A DNA stretch of 64,000 nt, taken from positions 6,991,501 to 7,055,500 of the forward strand of contig NZ_CP108644.1 in NCBI RefSeq assembly GCF_041435495.1, read 5' to 3'. This stretch comes from Streptomyces sp. NBC_01116. GTDB lineage: Bacteria > Actinomycetota > Actinomycetes > Streptomycetales > Streptomycetaceae. This document shows positions 47,665 to 56,507 of this stretch, in pieces (positions within the stretch are counted from its first letter, which is position 1; every line of letters begins with the position of its first letter). The notes under the pieces were generated by a model that was given only the letters and a program-made list of their open reading frames with translations, was not told where the DNA came from and ran no database searches. A program made the position numbers and the translations under genes.

Positions 47665-49803
47665 TCACGGAGCGTCCCCGCCCGGCGCCCGCAGCCCGAC
47701 CTGCCCGGCCAGGAACGCGAGGCACTCGGCCTCCAGCGCCACCACACGCGAGACGGCTCGGGCGCCGTGCCCGACGCCGCGTTCCAGCCGCAGCAGGACC
47801 GGCCCTGCCCCGGACGTGGCGTGTTGCAGAGCAGCGCACATCTTGCGGGCGTGGAGCGGATCGGTCCGGGTGTCGCCGTCCGAGGCGGCCAGCAGCACCG
47901 CCGGGTAGCTGACGCCGGGCGTGACACGGTGGTACGGGGAGTAGCCCAGCAGCGTCCGCGCCTGTGCGGGGTCGCGCACACTGCCGTACTCGGGCACCCA
48001 GCTGGGCCCCAGCCCCGACCTCTCGAAGCGGACCATGTCCAGGAGCGGGACCCGGCACACCGCGGCGGCGTACTTCCCGGGCTCCTGGGTCAGGGCCGCT
48101 CCGACCAGGAGCCCGCCGTTGGAGGAGCCCATGACCGCGACCCTGCCGGGCGCCGCCCAGCCGGCCGCCAGCAGGTGGTCGGAGGCGGCGGCGAAGTCGT
48201 CGAACGTGTTCTGCTTCTCGGCCCCGCTGCCCGCGAGGTGCCACTCCTCGCCCTCCTCACCGCCGCCGCGCAGCCCCGCCCAGGCGAAGACGCCGCCCGC
48301 CCTGACCCAGGCGAGAATCTGGGGCCGGTACCGCGGCGACATGATCTGGCCGAAGCCGCCGTATCCGGTGAGCAGGGCCGGGCGCGGCATGTCCGGGCGA
48401 CCGGTGGGGGAGATCACGAACATCCGTACGGTCGTCCCGTCCCGGGAGGGGAAGGCGACCTGTCGGGTGACCGCCCCTTCGGCTTCGGGTGCGCTCCGGG
48501 CACCGTGCTCCCAGCGCGTCACGCGGCGGGTCCGCCCGTCGAAGCGGAGGACGCGCGTCGGCGTCACGAAGTCGGTGTAGGTGAACCAGGCCTCGTGGCT
48601 GCCGGGCGGCCCGGCGGCGAAGCCACCGACGGAGCCGCTGCCCGGCAGCGGCACCGAGGCCACCTGCCTGCCGTCCGTCAGGTCGTGCACGGTCACCTCC
48701 GCCACCGTGTGGCGGGTCCAGGCGGCCAGGCCGAGCGGGTGGTCGAGTTCGGGCCCCGCGACCACAGCGAAGTCGGTGAGGACCGCGTCGGGACGTCCCG
48801 CCACCACCTCCCGCCACGCCTCGGGGCCCCGGTGGAGCGCGTCCGGCGGGCACGCGACGACATGGCCGCGAGCGGCGCCGTGGTCGGTGCGCAGCCACAC
48901 CGGGTCCCGCGGACCGGTGCCGGGCGCCACGTGCAGATGGGTGGCGGCCGGAATGTTTTCCTGGACCGGCACCAGCGCCGGCCTCTCCAGCGGTCCCGCG
49001 GTCAGGTCGGCCAGGTAGAGGTCGGTGCGCCGGCCGGTGCCGAGCGTGGCCCTGACCCCGAGCCAGCGGCCGTCGGCGGACACGGACACGCTGTAGAACT
49101 GGGTCCTGTCCCGGCCCTCGCCGAAGACCAGGACGTCGGCGCCGGGAGCGGTCCCGACCCGGTGCAGCCAGACCCGTCGGTGGTACTGCTCCTCGCCGGG
49201 GTTCAGCCGCGGGTCCAGCCGCCGGACGTAGTAGAACGCCCCGCCGCCGGGCAGCCAGGCGACCGACGACCTCCGCACCCGGTCCACCGGCCCGTCGACG
49301 ACCTTCCCGGTCGCCACGTCGATCACCCGGAGCCGCGAGTCCTCGGTGCCGTCCCGGGAGACCTGGAAGGCCAGCAGATCGCCCTCCAGGGAGGGCTGCC
49401 AGGCGTCGAGGACGGTGCGGCCGGAAGGATCGAGGACCTCGGTGTCCAGCAGCACCCGCCCGGTGTCCGCCCCGGGCTCCGCCACCATGAGCACCGGATG
49501 CTCCTGGCCCGCGTCCTGCCGCAGCCAGAAGACCCGGCCGCCGCGGACCCTGGGCGGTGTCGCGCGGTCGACGGCGGTGAGCGCCGCCACCTCCGCCTCC
49601 CACCGCCCCCGGCCGGGCCAGGCCGCCCGCTCCGCCGCGTAGAGGGCCTCCTGCTCGGCGTCCCAGCGGATCACCTCGTCCGCCTTCGCGTCCTCCAGCC
49701 AGCGGTACGGGTCGGGGACGCGTACCCCGTGCAGCTCGTCCACGACGTCCTGCCGGGCCGCGCGGGGGTACTCGTGCTGTGCCGGTCGGGCGGCGGCGGT
49801 CAC
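47665..49803 (-). CDS. Prolyl-oligopeptidase family serine protease, last gene of RiPP-like operon
   Basis: 712 aa from GTG 49803, overlapping the MFS stop by GTGA. No signal peptide, so cytoplasmic. An N-terminal beta-propeller (residues about 75-430) with the POP opening ELHGVRVPDPYRWLED is followed by an alpha/beta-hydrolase domain: nucleophile in MGSSNGGLLVGAAL, Asp in LLAASDGDTRTDP, His in GVGHGARAV. POPs cut short peptides (up to about 30-40 residues) after proline or related sites and serve as leader proteases or macrocyclases in several RiPP pathways. Being co-transcribed with a peptide precursor, it may remove the leader or recycle peptides. Confidence 0.8.
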   Translation of the reverse strand: MTAAARPAQHEYPRAARQDVVDELHGVRVPDPYRWLEDAKADEVIRWDAEQEALYAAERAAWPGRGRWEAEVAALTAVDRATPPRVRGGRVFWLRQDAGQEHPVLMVAEPGADTGRVLLDTEVLDPSGRTVLDAWQPSLEGDLLAFQVSRDGTEDSRLRVIDVATGKVVDGPVDRVRRSSVAWLPGGGAFYYVRRLDPRLNPGEEQYHRRVWLHRVGTAPGADVLVFGEGRDRTQFYSVSVSADGRWLGVRATLGTGRRTDLYLADLTAGPLERPALVPVQENIPAATHLHVAPGTGPRDPVWLRTDHGAARGHVVACPPDALHRGPEAWREVVAGRPDAVLTDFAVVAGPELDHPLGLAAWTRHTVAEVTVHDLTDGRQVASVPLPGSGSVGGFAAGPPGSHEAWFTYTDFVTPTRVLRFDGRTRRVTRWEHGARSAPEAEGAVTRQVAFPSRDGTTVRMFVISPTGRPDMPRPALLTGYGGFGQIMSPRYRPQILAWVRAGGVFAWAGLRGGGEEGEEWHLAGSGAEKQNTFDDFAAASDHLLAAGWAAPGRVAVMGSSNGGLLVGAALTQEPGKYAAAVCRVPLLDMVRFERSGLGPSWVPEYGSVRDPAQARTLLGYSPYHRVTPGVSYPAVLLAASDGDTRTDPLHARKMCAALQHATSGAGPVLLRLERGVGHGARAVSRVVALEAECLAFLAGQVGLRAPGGDAP

Positions 49804-51224
49804 TCGGTGCTCCCTCGTCGTGGTGGGGCGGGGGTTCTGACGGCGGAGGCCGGCGGTGCCGCCTTCTCGTCGGCCGCTTTCTCCCCGACCGGTCCTCCGG
49901 CGGGCCCGCCGTCCTCGGCCTCCGTCGCGGGCAGGGCGCCGCGGGCGTAGAAGCCGGACAGCAGGATGCACAGCCCGGCCACGGCGATGATCGTGTCGAT
50001 GGGACCGAACCGGATGCCCGCCACCGAGCCGTCGAAGTCCCGCAGCACGGTGCCGGCGAGCCAGCCGGACAGCGCCGCCGCGACCATCGCCGCCAGTTGC
50101 GTCATCGGCTGGAACACGGCGACCACCCGCCCGCGGTACTCGGCGGACGCCGCCGAGAGCAGCAGCGGGGCCATCGCGGTGTTCAGCACGGTGAGGGGAA
50201 CGGTGAACAGGACGAGGAGGACGATGCCGCCGACGAATCCGGTCTGCCGGGAGTAGGCGACCAGCAGGGCGCCGCTCACCAGCAGGCTGACCCACGTAGT
50301 CCGCCGCGCCCCGATCCACTGGACCACCCGGCCGGCGCACAGCGCGCCGACAATGCCGCCCACCCCGATGGCCATGCCGACGTAACCGAACAGCTTGGCC
50401 GACATGCCCAGGTTCTCGGTCGTGAAGAAGATGTTGAGCGTGTTGAGCGCGCCGACCCCGAACTGGCCGATCACGGCGAAGACCAGCAGCGCGACCAGGA
50501 ACTTGCTGCGCCCGAAGAAGCGGAGGCCCGCCACGAACTCCCGCAGCACGCCGGACCGGTGACCGGAGGCCTTCGGCGGGCCGCTCCCGTCCACCGGAGC
50601 CTCCGCGGCGGGGGCCGCCCGGACCGAGGCGATGGCGACGTACGACACCAGGTAGGAGAGCGCGTTGAAGAGCATGGCCCACTGCACTCCGAGCGTGAAG
50701 AACAGCGGCGCGGCGAGCGGCGGGCCGACGATCAGGGCCGTCTGACTGGTCGCCTGGGTGATGCCGGCCGCCCTGGCGCGGTCGGCGTCCCCGGTCACCA
50801 GGTCCGCGATGATCGTGAAGCGCGCGGGTGCGAAGAACCGGGCGGCCGCGTGCAGGAGCAGCACGGTGCCGTAGACGAGAGTGAGCCACACCCCGGCCGG
50901 CAGCGCGTCGGCCGGCAGGAAGGAGATGACGGCCAGCAGGGCCACCAGACCGCCGCGCAGCACTTCGGTGCCGAGCATCGTGCGGCGTTTGTCCCAGCGG
51001 TCGACGAAGACGCCGGCGATCGGCCCGACGACGAGGACGGCGGTGCCGCCCGCCACCAGGACACCGCTGACCGCCGCGGGGGCCCAGCTCTCGTCCTTCG
51101 CCAGTACGGTGGCCACCCAGAGCATCAGGGTGGTGCTGAAGACCATGTCCCCGATGGACGAGACGGCCTGTCCGAACCAGAGCCGTGTGAAGTCGGGGCT
51201 GATGAGGGTCAGTCGCGGTGCCAT
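49800..51224 (-). CDS. MFS transporter (exporter) in RiPP-like operon
   Basis: 474 aa, about 12 membrane helices. FTRLWFGQAVSSIGDMVFST is the MFS_3/EntS-type beginning used by many antibiotic and siderophore exporters, with VDRWDKRRTML as the loop 2-3 signature. The C-terminal 45 residues are a charged cytoplasmic tail. Its start overlaps the preceding gene by 16 bp and its stop the protease by 4 bp. Likely exports the mature peptide. Confidence 0.82.
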   Translation of the reverse strand: MAPRLTLISPDFTRLWFGQAVSSIGDMVFSTTLMLWVATVLAKDESWAPAAVSGVLVAGGTAVLVVGPIAGVFVDRWDKRRTMLGTEVLRGGLVALLAVISFLPADALPAGVWLTLVYGTVLLLHAAARFFAPARFTIIADLVTGDADRARAAGITQATSQTALIVGPPLAAPLFFTLGVQWAMLFNALSYLVSYVAIASVRAAPAAEAPVDGSGPPKASGHRSGVLREFVAGLRFFGRSKFLVALLVFAVIGQFGVGALNTLNIFFTTENLGMSAKLFGYVGMAIGVGGIVGALCAGRVVQWIGARRTTWVSLLVSGALLVAYSRQTGFVGGIVLLVLFTVPLTVLNTAMAPLLLSAASAEYRGRVVAVFQPMTQLAAMVAAALSGWLAGTVLRDFDGSVAGIRFGPIDTIIAVAGLCILLSGFYARGALPATEAEDGGPAGGPVGEKAADEKAAPPASAVRTPAPPRRGSTE

Positions 51225-52204
51225 GACGGCCTCCCCGAGGAGAGGACCAGGGTCATGAGAGCGGTCACCAGCGTCGTGTGGTACGCCTTACGGAAGAATT
51301 CCCCGGCCCGGGCCGACCCGGACGCCATGAGCGCGGCGGACCGCCCGGGAATCGCCCCGTCGGACCGCTGGGCCCGCGCCAGGCACTCCACGGCCGCCGC
51401 TCCCGAGGGAGTGCGCAGCGGATCCAGGCCCAGGATGAACTGGGTGATGACAAGTTCGGCGCCCAGGTCCCACCGGTCCTGCCCGACGCAGTGGTCCAGC
51501 ATTCGCCGGACCAGCTCCCGCGCGTGTGCCAGGGCGTCCCCGTACAGACCGGTCGGGGTCCGCCCGTAGTCGCCGAGGAAGAACGCGGCGTGGGTGAGGG
51601 AGTATCCCTCGGATTCGGTGAGCGGTGGAACGTCCCCCCTGGCCGCCGCGTCCCCCCTGGCCGCCGCGTCCCCCCTGGCCACGTCCTCCGCCGCCGCGCT
51701 TCCCGGCGCGGCGGCGGTCAGGGTGGCGAGCGGGCTCTGTCCGAGGAGCTCGGCGTACGGCTCGATGGTGTGGTCCGCGCCCGCCTTGTCCGCGTAGAAA
51801 CGGATCTCCATGCGCTTGAGCGGCGACTTCCCGGCCGACGAGAGGAAGTCGGGAGCCAGCCGTGCGAGCGCGGCCCGACGCACCGTGTCGTCGACTCCGT
51901 CGGGAGCCAGCGCGGCGAAGGCCAGTCCGTAGGTGGGGGCGGAAGGGGGGTGGGTGTCGAAGAGCCGCGGGAACTCCGGTCGTTGCCAGAGCTTGCGCAG
52001 CAGGGCGGTCGCCCCGTTCAGCCGCTCGTCGCGGGGGCCGCCGGGCCGGTTCGCGCAGTGGCACAGCAGCGCCAGTTCCAGCACGGCCTTCGCCTGCCGG
52101 TGCGTCGCCGTCCCCGCGTCGGCCGCGTACGGGTCGAAGTGGTCCAGGTTCGCTCCCAACCAGTCGAGCGCGCCGACGGAGAGCCGGTCGAGAGATGACG
52201 TCAT
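51209..52204 (-). CDS. Paralogue 2 of a 330-aa helical protein flanking the radical SAM gene
   Basis: 331 aa from ATG 52204, overlapping the radical SAM stop (ATGA). Soluble and helical. The C-terminal LGLDPLRTPSGAAAVECLAR, RSDGAIPG and YHTTLVTALMTLVL match the companion protein at 53394-54386 (LGSDPLRTPSGAAALGMLAG, DGSIPG, YQPTLVTALTTLLL). The pattern suggests an alpha-alpha barrel like those of prenyltransferases or terpene cyclases; I recall such proteins under DUF6895, not a defined enzyme. A near-perfect 18-bp tandem repeat at 51637-51684 encodes the run ARGDAAARGDAAARGD. The role in peptide modification is unknown; it may be a scaffold or a second modifying enzyme. Confidence 0.65.
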   Translation of the reverse strand: MTSSLDRLSVGALDWLGANLDHFDPYAADAGTATHRQAKAVLELALLCHCANRPGGPRDERLNGATALLRKLWQRPEFPRLFDTHPPSAPTYGLAFAALAPDGVDDTVRRAALARLAPDFLSSAGKSPLKRMEIRFYADKAGADHTIEPYAELLGQSPLATLTAAAPGSAAAEDVARGDAAARGDAAARGDVPPLTESEGYSLTHAAFFLGDYGRTPTGLYGDALAHARELVRRMLDHCVGQDRWDLGAELVITQFILGLDPLRTPSGAAAVECLARAQRSDGAIPGRSAALMASGSARAGEFFRKAYHTTLVTALMTLVLSSGRPSWHRD

Positions 52205-53397
52205 GGCTGGAGCCGCTCCGTCTCGTCCAGGTAGTCGAGCAGGGTGGCGTCCACGTCGTCGCGGAACCGTGTGAGGTTGGAGGTGTCCTCGTCGTAGCGG
52301 TAGAGGTCCTCGCAGGAGATCCAGCGGTCGCGGGTCGCCTCGGCGGGCCGGTACCCGTCGCCCACCGTGCCGACCTCCCAGTCGGGCTTGCCCGCGGTCT
52401 CCCAGCAGCTGGCCAGGGTCCCGTCCGCGCTGATCACCGCGCCGTAGCGGCCTTCGGTGTGGCCGCAGGTGAGGCAGGGCCGGCGGGCGCCGGGACGGCT
52501 CACCCTGAAGCCGAGGTCGAGCGCCCGACGCTGCCACCGGGTGAAGTGGGCCGAGAGCTCGCCCGTGTGCAGCAGGTCGTTGGCGTAGCCGATGCCCACG
52601 TCGCCGACCCGCGCGAAGTACAGGGCGCACCGGGAGGGGTCCAGCTCCGCCGCCAGCCGGTCGATGAGCCCGTCGACGCCGTCGAAGGTCTCCTGGGAGA
52701 CGTTGACCCGCAGGGTCCACCGGATCGGCGTGATCTCGCTCGCCGCGACGATGTTGCGGACGATCTTGTCGAAAGTCCCGCCGTTGTCGGCCCTGTTCAC
52801 CCGGATGCGGTCGTGGTCGGCGCGGTCGCCGTCGAAGGTGACCTGGACGGAGTCGAGCCCGAGGTCGGAGAGCTGCCGGGCCAGCCGCGGGGTGAGCAGC
52901 GTGGTGTTGGAGATCATCCAGGCCGACGCCATCCCGATCCCCGAGGCCCGCTCCAGCAGCTCCAGGCAGCCGCGCGGGTTGAGCAGGGGCTCCCCGCCGA
53001 ACAGGAGGATCCGCAGCCGGTCCAGTTCGGCCATGGCCATCTGCCGCTCGGTGAACCCGAGGATCGAGGTGATGGTCTCCGAGGTGAGGCGGGTCCGGGC
53101 GATCCTGGGCGGACGGCTGCCGCTCGTGGTGTCCTGGGCGGTGTTCTGGAAGCAGTATCCGCAGCCGAGGTTGCAGTTCGTGCTGGTGAGGACGGTCAGC
53201 GCGTACGAGCGGACCGGCGGGGCGGCGAACATCCCGCCCTCGCGCAGCCGGCGCTCCGTGTCGGGCCGCAGATCCCCTTCGGGGGTGACGTGTCGGCCGC
53301 CGAGGCGGACGACACCGCCCCGGCCGAGGAACCACCAGTTGCGCTTGCCTTCAAGGAGGCGTGCGCCGTCCGGGAGTTGGACCTGTTGCAGGCTCAT
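52201..53397 (-). CDS. Radical SAM peptide-modifying enzyme (SPASM-like)
   Basis: 398 aa from ATG 53397. The cluster motif is CNLGCGYC (C75, C79, C82: CxxxCxxC). LLFGGEPLLNP is the GGEP SAM-binding segment. The C-terminal region has more cysteines (RPCLTCGHTEGRYGAVISAD, LASCWETAG, WISCEDL), the arrangement of SPASM or twitch domains that carry auxiliary clusters in peptide maturases. The first 65 residues (WWFLGRGGVVRLGGRHVT) could bind the leader. Such enzymes install C-S, C-C or epimerised residues in RiPPs. It lies between the two paralogous 330-aa proteins with 4-base overlaps on both sides. Confidence 0.85.
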   Translation of the reverse strand: MSLQQVQLPDGARLLEGKRNWWFLGRGGVVRLGGRHVTPEGDLRPDTERRLREGGMFAAPPVRSYALTVLTSTNCNLGCGYCFQNTAQDTTSGSRPPRIARTRLTSETITSILGFTERQMAMAELDRLRILLFGGEPLLNPRGCLELLERASGIGMASAWMISNTTLLTPRLARQLSDLGLDSVQVTFDGDRADHDRIRVNRADNGGTFDKIVRNIVAASEITPIRWTLRVNVSQETFDGVDGLIDRLAAELDPSRCALYFARVGDVGIGYANDLLHTGELSAHFTRWQRRALDLGFRVSRPGARRPCLTCGHTEGRYGAVISADGTLASCWETAGKPDWEVGTVGDGYRPAEATRDRWISCEDLYRYDEDTSNLTRFRDDVDATLLDYLDETERLQP

Positions 53398-54386
53398 CGC
53401 GTCCTCCGAGCTGTGGGTGAATCCGTGGTCGGAACGGGTTGGGGGCGGCGGTCGGCGGTGAGCAGCAGCGTCGTCAGCGCCGTGACCAGCGTCGGCTGAT
53501 AGGCCCACCGGAAGTACTGCTGGGGAGCGGCGGAGGCCGGGGCCCGTCCCCGCGCGGTCTTGCCGGGTATCGAGCCGTCCGGCGCCCCGGCCCCCGCGAG
53601 CATCCCGAGGGCCGCGGCCCCCGAAGGCGTCCGCAGCGGGTCCGAGCCCAGACAGTGCTGGGCGAGCATCAGCTTGGCCGCGTACTCCCACGCCTCCTCG
53701 CGTACGCAGTGGTCGGTGAGCCGCTCCACCACGCGCAGCGCCCGCTCCCGGGCCTCCGCGTCCAGACCGGTGTCGCGGAAGCCGTAGTCGGAGAGGTAGA
53801 ACACGGTGTCCGTCACCTGGCAGACGTCCAGTTCGGCCACCGGCACACCGTCCGCGCCCGCCAGCGTGCTGCACGCGTACAGCTCCTCGTACGAGGCCAG
53901 CTCGTGCCCGACGCCCGCGAGTTCGGCGTAGAACCTGGTTCCCAGGTGGAGGTAGGGCGACTTGCGGCGGGGCGTCAGATAGCCGTCGGCGGAGAGCCGT
54001 TCGAGCACCTCGCGTCGGGCGTCGGTGGCGGTACCGACCGGTGCGAGAGCGGCCCACACCAGACCGAACGGCCGCGCGCTGCCGGCGGAATGGGCGAGCA
54101 GGCGCGGGAACTCCGGCTGCCGCCAGGCGTTCTCCACCACCGCCAGCACAGGCTTCAGCGCGAGATCGTCCGGTGCTGCCCTCCGCCAGCAGCGGCAGAG
54201 CAGCGCGAGTTGCAGGAGGGCCTTCACCCGCGGGGTCACGGGCAGTTCGGCGCGGCCGGACGGGGAGTCCAGGCGGCCCGCGTGGAGCCCCAGCCACCGT
54301 CGCGCACCCGAGGAGAGGATCGCGAGGGTCTCCTCGGCGGCGGTCGTCCCGCCGCCCGTGTCAGGGGCCGACGTTCGCGTAGTCAT
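53394..54386 (-). CDS. Paralogue 1 of the 330-aa helical protein
   Basis: 330 aa from ATG 54386 (GAGGAGG upstream); overlaps the glycosyltransferase end by 26 bp and the radical SAM start by 4 bp. Related to the 51209-52204 product over its whole length (RQPEFPRLL, GLVWAALAPVG, RFYAELAG, LSDYGFRDTGL, then LGSDPLRTPSGAAA and DGSIPG near the end). It is mostly helical and soluble. Two diverged copies on both sides of a radical SAM gene suggest a heteromeric partner or two steps on one substrate. No catalytic motif is recognised. Confidence 0.65.
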   Translation of the reverse strand: MTTRTSAPDTGGGTTAAEETLAILSSGARRWLGLHAGRLDSPSGRAELPVTPRVKALLQLALLCRCWRRAAPDDLALKPVLAVVENAWRQPEFPRLLAHSAGSARPFGLVWAALAPVGTATDARREVLERLSADGYLTPRRKSPYLHLGTRFYAELAGVGHELASYEELYACSTLAGADGVPVAELDVCQVTDTVFYLSDYGFRDTGLDAEARERALRVVERLTDHCVREEAWEYAAKLMLAQHCLGSDPLRTPSGAAALGMLAGAGAPDGSIPGKTARGRAPASAAPQQYFRWAYQPTLVTALTTLLLTADRRPQPVPTTDSPTARRTR

Positions 54387-55557
54387 GGTCCTCCTCAGGG
54401 ATCGTGGAGTGCTGCGGCACGCGTTCGACGATGTCGGCCGCACGGGCTGCGCCGTCCGCCGCGGCCAGTCTCCGGCCGAGGTCACCGGCGCGGCCTCGCA
54501 GCGCCTCGTCGTGCCAGGCCGAGTCCAGCAGCGCCGGCCAGTCCGACAGCGCGGATTTCGGCAGGTGTACGGCCACTCCGGCCCGCATGCAGGCACCGGT
54601 GAGCAGCGGTTGCTCGGAGCCGTTGGGTGACGCCGCGAGGGGCCGGCCGCGCAGCAGGGCGGCCAGCACGGGGGCGGAGGTGCCGCTGGTCAGCACCAGG
54701 TCGGCCAGGTCGACCAGGGGTCCCATCCACGGCTTGCGCACCGTCAGGATGTCGGCGCCCGGCGCGGGTTCGGGGACCGGGGAGCGGCCCTGCTCGACCA
54801 CGGCCTGGAACCGGCCGCCGGTAAAGGTCTCGTTGAGGTGGGGCCACCGGCTGCCGCCCTCGAACACGCGCCCGAGGTGGACGTACACCAGCGGCTTCCC
54901 GGACCGCTCCACATGCTCCCTGACCGCCTCGACCTCGCCCGGCCCGGGCGTCGGCTCCCAGCGCAGCGGTCCCACGTGCCGCACCCGGCCGGGCAGTTCG
55001 GCGCCCGGGTACTCCAGCTCCGGGTCGCCGCGCAGCAGCAGCGCGTCTCCCGGCAGCGGGTCGCCCCCCCACCGGGAGCCGCGCGCCGGCAGCCCGGCCT
55101 GTTCCCGCACCTCGGCGTACTGCTGACGCATCTCGCGGGTCCGGTTCCGCCGGGGCCTGCCCAGGGGCGGTTCGCCGTCCCCGCCCGACCGGTAGTCCCA
55201 CAGGTGGACCGAGAGTCCGACCACCACCACGGGAAGGCCGAGCACCTCGGCGGCGAGCAGGGTGCCGTGGCACAGCACGGAGGTGATGAGCAGGTCGGTC
55301 CGGTCCGCGCGGGCGGCGCGCACGGTCGCCCGGTACTGCGCCATGGCTGAGGTGCCCCACCATGCGACGGAGAACGCGCGCCGTTCGCCGAAGTCCTCCG
55401 TCGCCGCGAACGGCAGTCCGGCGTCGGCCGCGACGGGCGCTACGCCGGACCTGCCCAGCAGGCTGACGTGATGGCCGCGGCGCCGGAGCTCACGACCGGC
55501 CGCGATCGCCGGGTAGAGGTAGCCGCCGTCGCTGAGCGGACACAGCAGGATTCTCAC
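54361..55557 (-). CDS. GT1/GT28-type glycosyltransferase in RiPP-like operon
   Basis: 398 aa from GTG 55557, overlapping a short upstream frame (GTGA). VRILLCPLSDGGYLYPAIAA is the N-terminal acceptor-domain opening of GT-B enzymes of the macrolide/teicoplanin GT type; the donor-binding segment near 300-370 (ADLVLTSGTSAPVLAALLRG, NGSEQPLLTGACMRAG) matches the nucleotide-sugar pocket of UGT-like enzymes. It probably adds a sugar to the peptide or a companion product, which would make the product a glycosylated RiPP. A usual HxGxGT histidine is replaced here by T/S (LTSGTSAP). Confidence 0.78.
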   Translation of the reverse strand: MRILLCPLSDGGYLYPAIAAGRELRRRGHHVSLLGRSGVAPVAADAGLPFAATEDFGERRAFSVAWWGTSAMAQYRATVRAARADRTDLLITSVLCHGTLLAAEVLGLPVVVVGLSVHLWDYRSGGDGEPPLGRPRRNRTREMRQQYAEVREQAGLPARGSRWGGDPLPGDALLLRGDPELEYPGAELPGRVRHVGPLRWEPTPGPGEVEAVREHVERSGKPLVYVHLGRVFEGGSRWPHLNETFTGGRFQAVVEQGRSPVPEPAPGADILTVRKPWMGPLVDLADLVLTSGTSAPVLAALLRGRPLAASPNGSEQPLLTGACMRAGVAVHLPKSALSDWPALLDSAWHDEALRGRAGDLGRRLAAADGAARAADIVERVPQHSTIPEEDHDYANVGP

Positions 55558-55700
55558 GACGACTCCCGGCCGGAACGGGCCGGCCGTATGCCGGTCGGGG
55601 CAGGCCGGAGCAGAGCGGCCGGCGCCCGGAGGCCCCGTACCGCGGACCGGGGGGCCCGGTCCGGGCGCTGGCGCTGTGCCGGCAGGGCGTCGGGGGTCAC
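55554..55700 (-). CDS. Possible 48-aa coupled small protein
   Basis: From GTG 55700 (CGAGGGAGCACC upstream), an Arg/Pro/Ala-rich frame VTPDALPAQRQRPDRAPRSA and onward that stops on the GTGA shared with the glycosyltransferase start. It has no recognisable domain and unusual composition, so it may only be a leader frame coupling translation. The 20 bp around its start (CGAGGGAGCACCGAGTGACC) are repeated exactly at the protease start (49800), so it could also be duplicated leftover sequence. Confidence 0.3.
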   Translation of the reverse strand: MTPDALPAQRQRPDRAPRSAVRGLRAPAALLRPAPTGIRPARSGRESS

Positions 55701-55930
55701 TCGGTGCTCCCTCGGGGCGTGGCGGGCGGGGACGGGCGGCGAGCCGGACCGGGTGGGAGAGCGGCCGGCAGGGGAGGGTCCCCCTACGGCCGGGGCTGAC
55801 GGCGGCCGGGTGTGGCGTCGGCAGACGGCTCCCGGTGCTAGGTGCCGGACGGCGGCCGGGCCTCCGTCGCTCGGAACGATGTGTCCGAGCTCCGGAGGCC
55901 CGTGCGGTGCACAGGACTCGACGGGGCGAG

Positions 55931-56053
55931 TTACTGAAGCATGTCGCTGTTGTTGGTGAGGCAGTTGCCCGCCTCGTCCTCGCCGTCCTCGCTGTGGGCG
56001 ACGACCTCGAAGTCCTCGGACTCGGTCGGCTCCTGGCTCTGGTTCTCGGGCAT
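55931..56053 (-). CDS. Candidate RiPP precursor peptide (40 aa)
   Basis: Starts at ATG 56053 after a strong AAGAGGAGAAG ribosome-binding site. The peptide is very acidic (MPENQSQEPTESEDFEVVAH at the front, then SEDGEDEAGN) and ends CLTNNSDMLQ. An acidic leader with an F-x-V-V segment (F15-E-V-V18) for recognition, and a short polar C-terminus with a single cysteine (C31), Thr33, Asn34, Asn35 and Ser36, is what RiPP precursors look like. It is the first gene upstream of the glycosyltransferase/radical SAM/exporter/protease operon in the same direction, 230 bp before the small coupled frame. The cleavage point is not obvious; after G29 or A28 is plausible. Confidence 0.7.
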   Translation of the reverse strand: MPENQSQEPTESEDFEVVAHSEDGEDEAGNCLTNNSDMLQ

Positions 56054-56507
56054 GTTCTTCTCCTCTTGTCGACGGTGTCGGTTGCACCGGCTGAGAAGAA
56101 CGTACGAACGCGCGGTATGGGAACGCCTGATCTTCGGCCCGAGGCCGGTATGCGGCCCATGACACGGGCACGGGACACCATCGGTATCCGGTGCGGCGAG
56201 GCGGGCCCCGGGCGGTGGAGACGTGACGGCCCGTCGCGCGTCGGCGCAGGGCGAGGAGACGGCGGAGGGCGGCTCGAAGCGGTGCGTTCGGACGGCGGCG
56301 CGGGACGAGGGCCATCGCATCCCGGGCCGGAGGCGGTGGCCCCGACGGACGGGGACCGGAGGCGCGGCCTCGGCGGATGCGGGCCGGGAGGGCGGCCCCG
56401 GTGGGCGAAAGCCTGCGCGCCGCCTCAGGGGCACGGGTCGAGGGGAGCGACCCCGGGGGCCCGGGGCCGGGGCAGTGGCCCGAGGAGGTACCGGCCGGGG
56501 GAGCGCT
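56054..56507. other. Promoter-side gap of the RiPP-like operon
   Basis: About 450 bp between the precursor start and the MITE. No gene is supported; open frames here are GC-skew shadows. It presumably holds the operon promoter, which I cannot place confidently. Confidence 0.5.
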
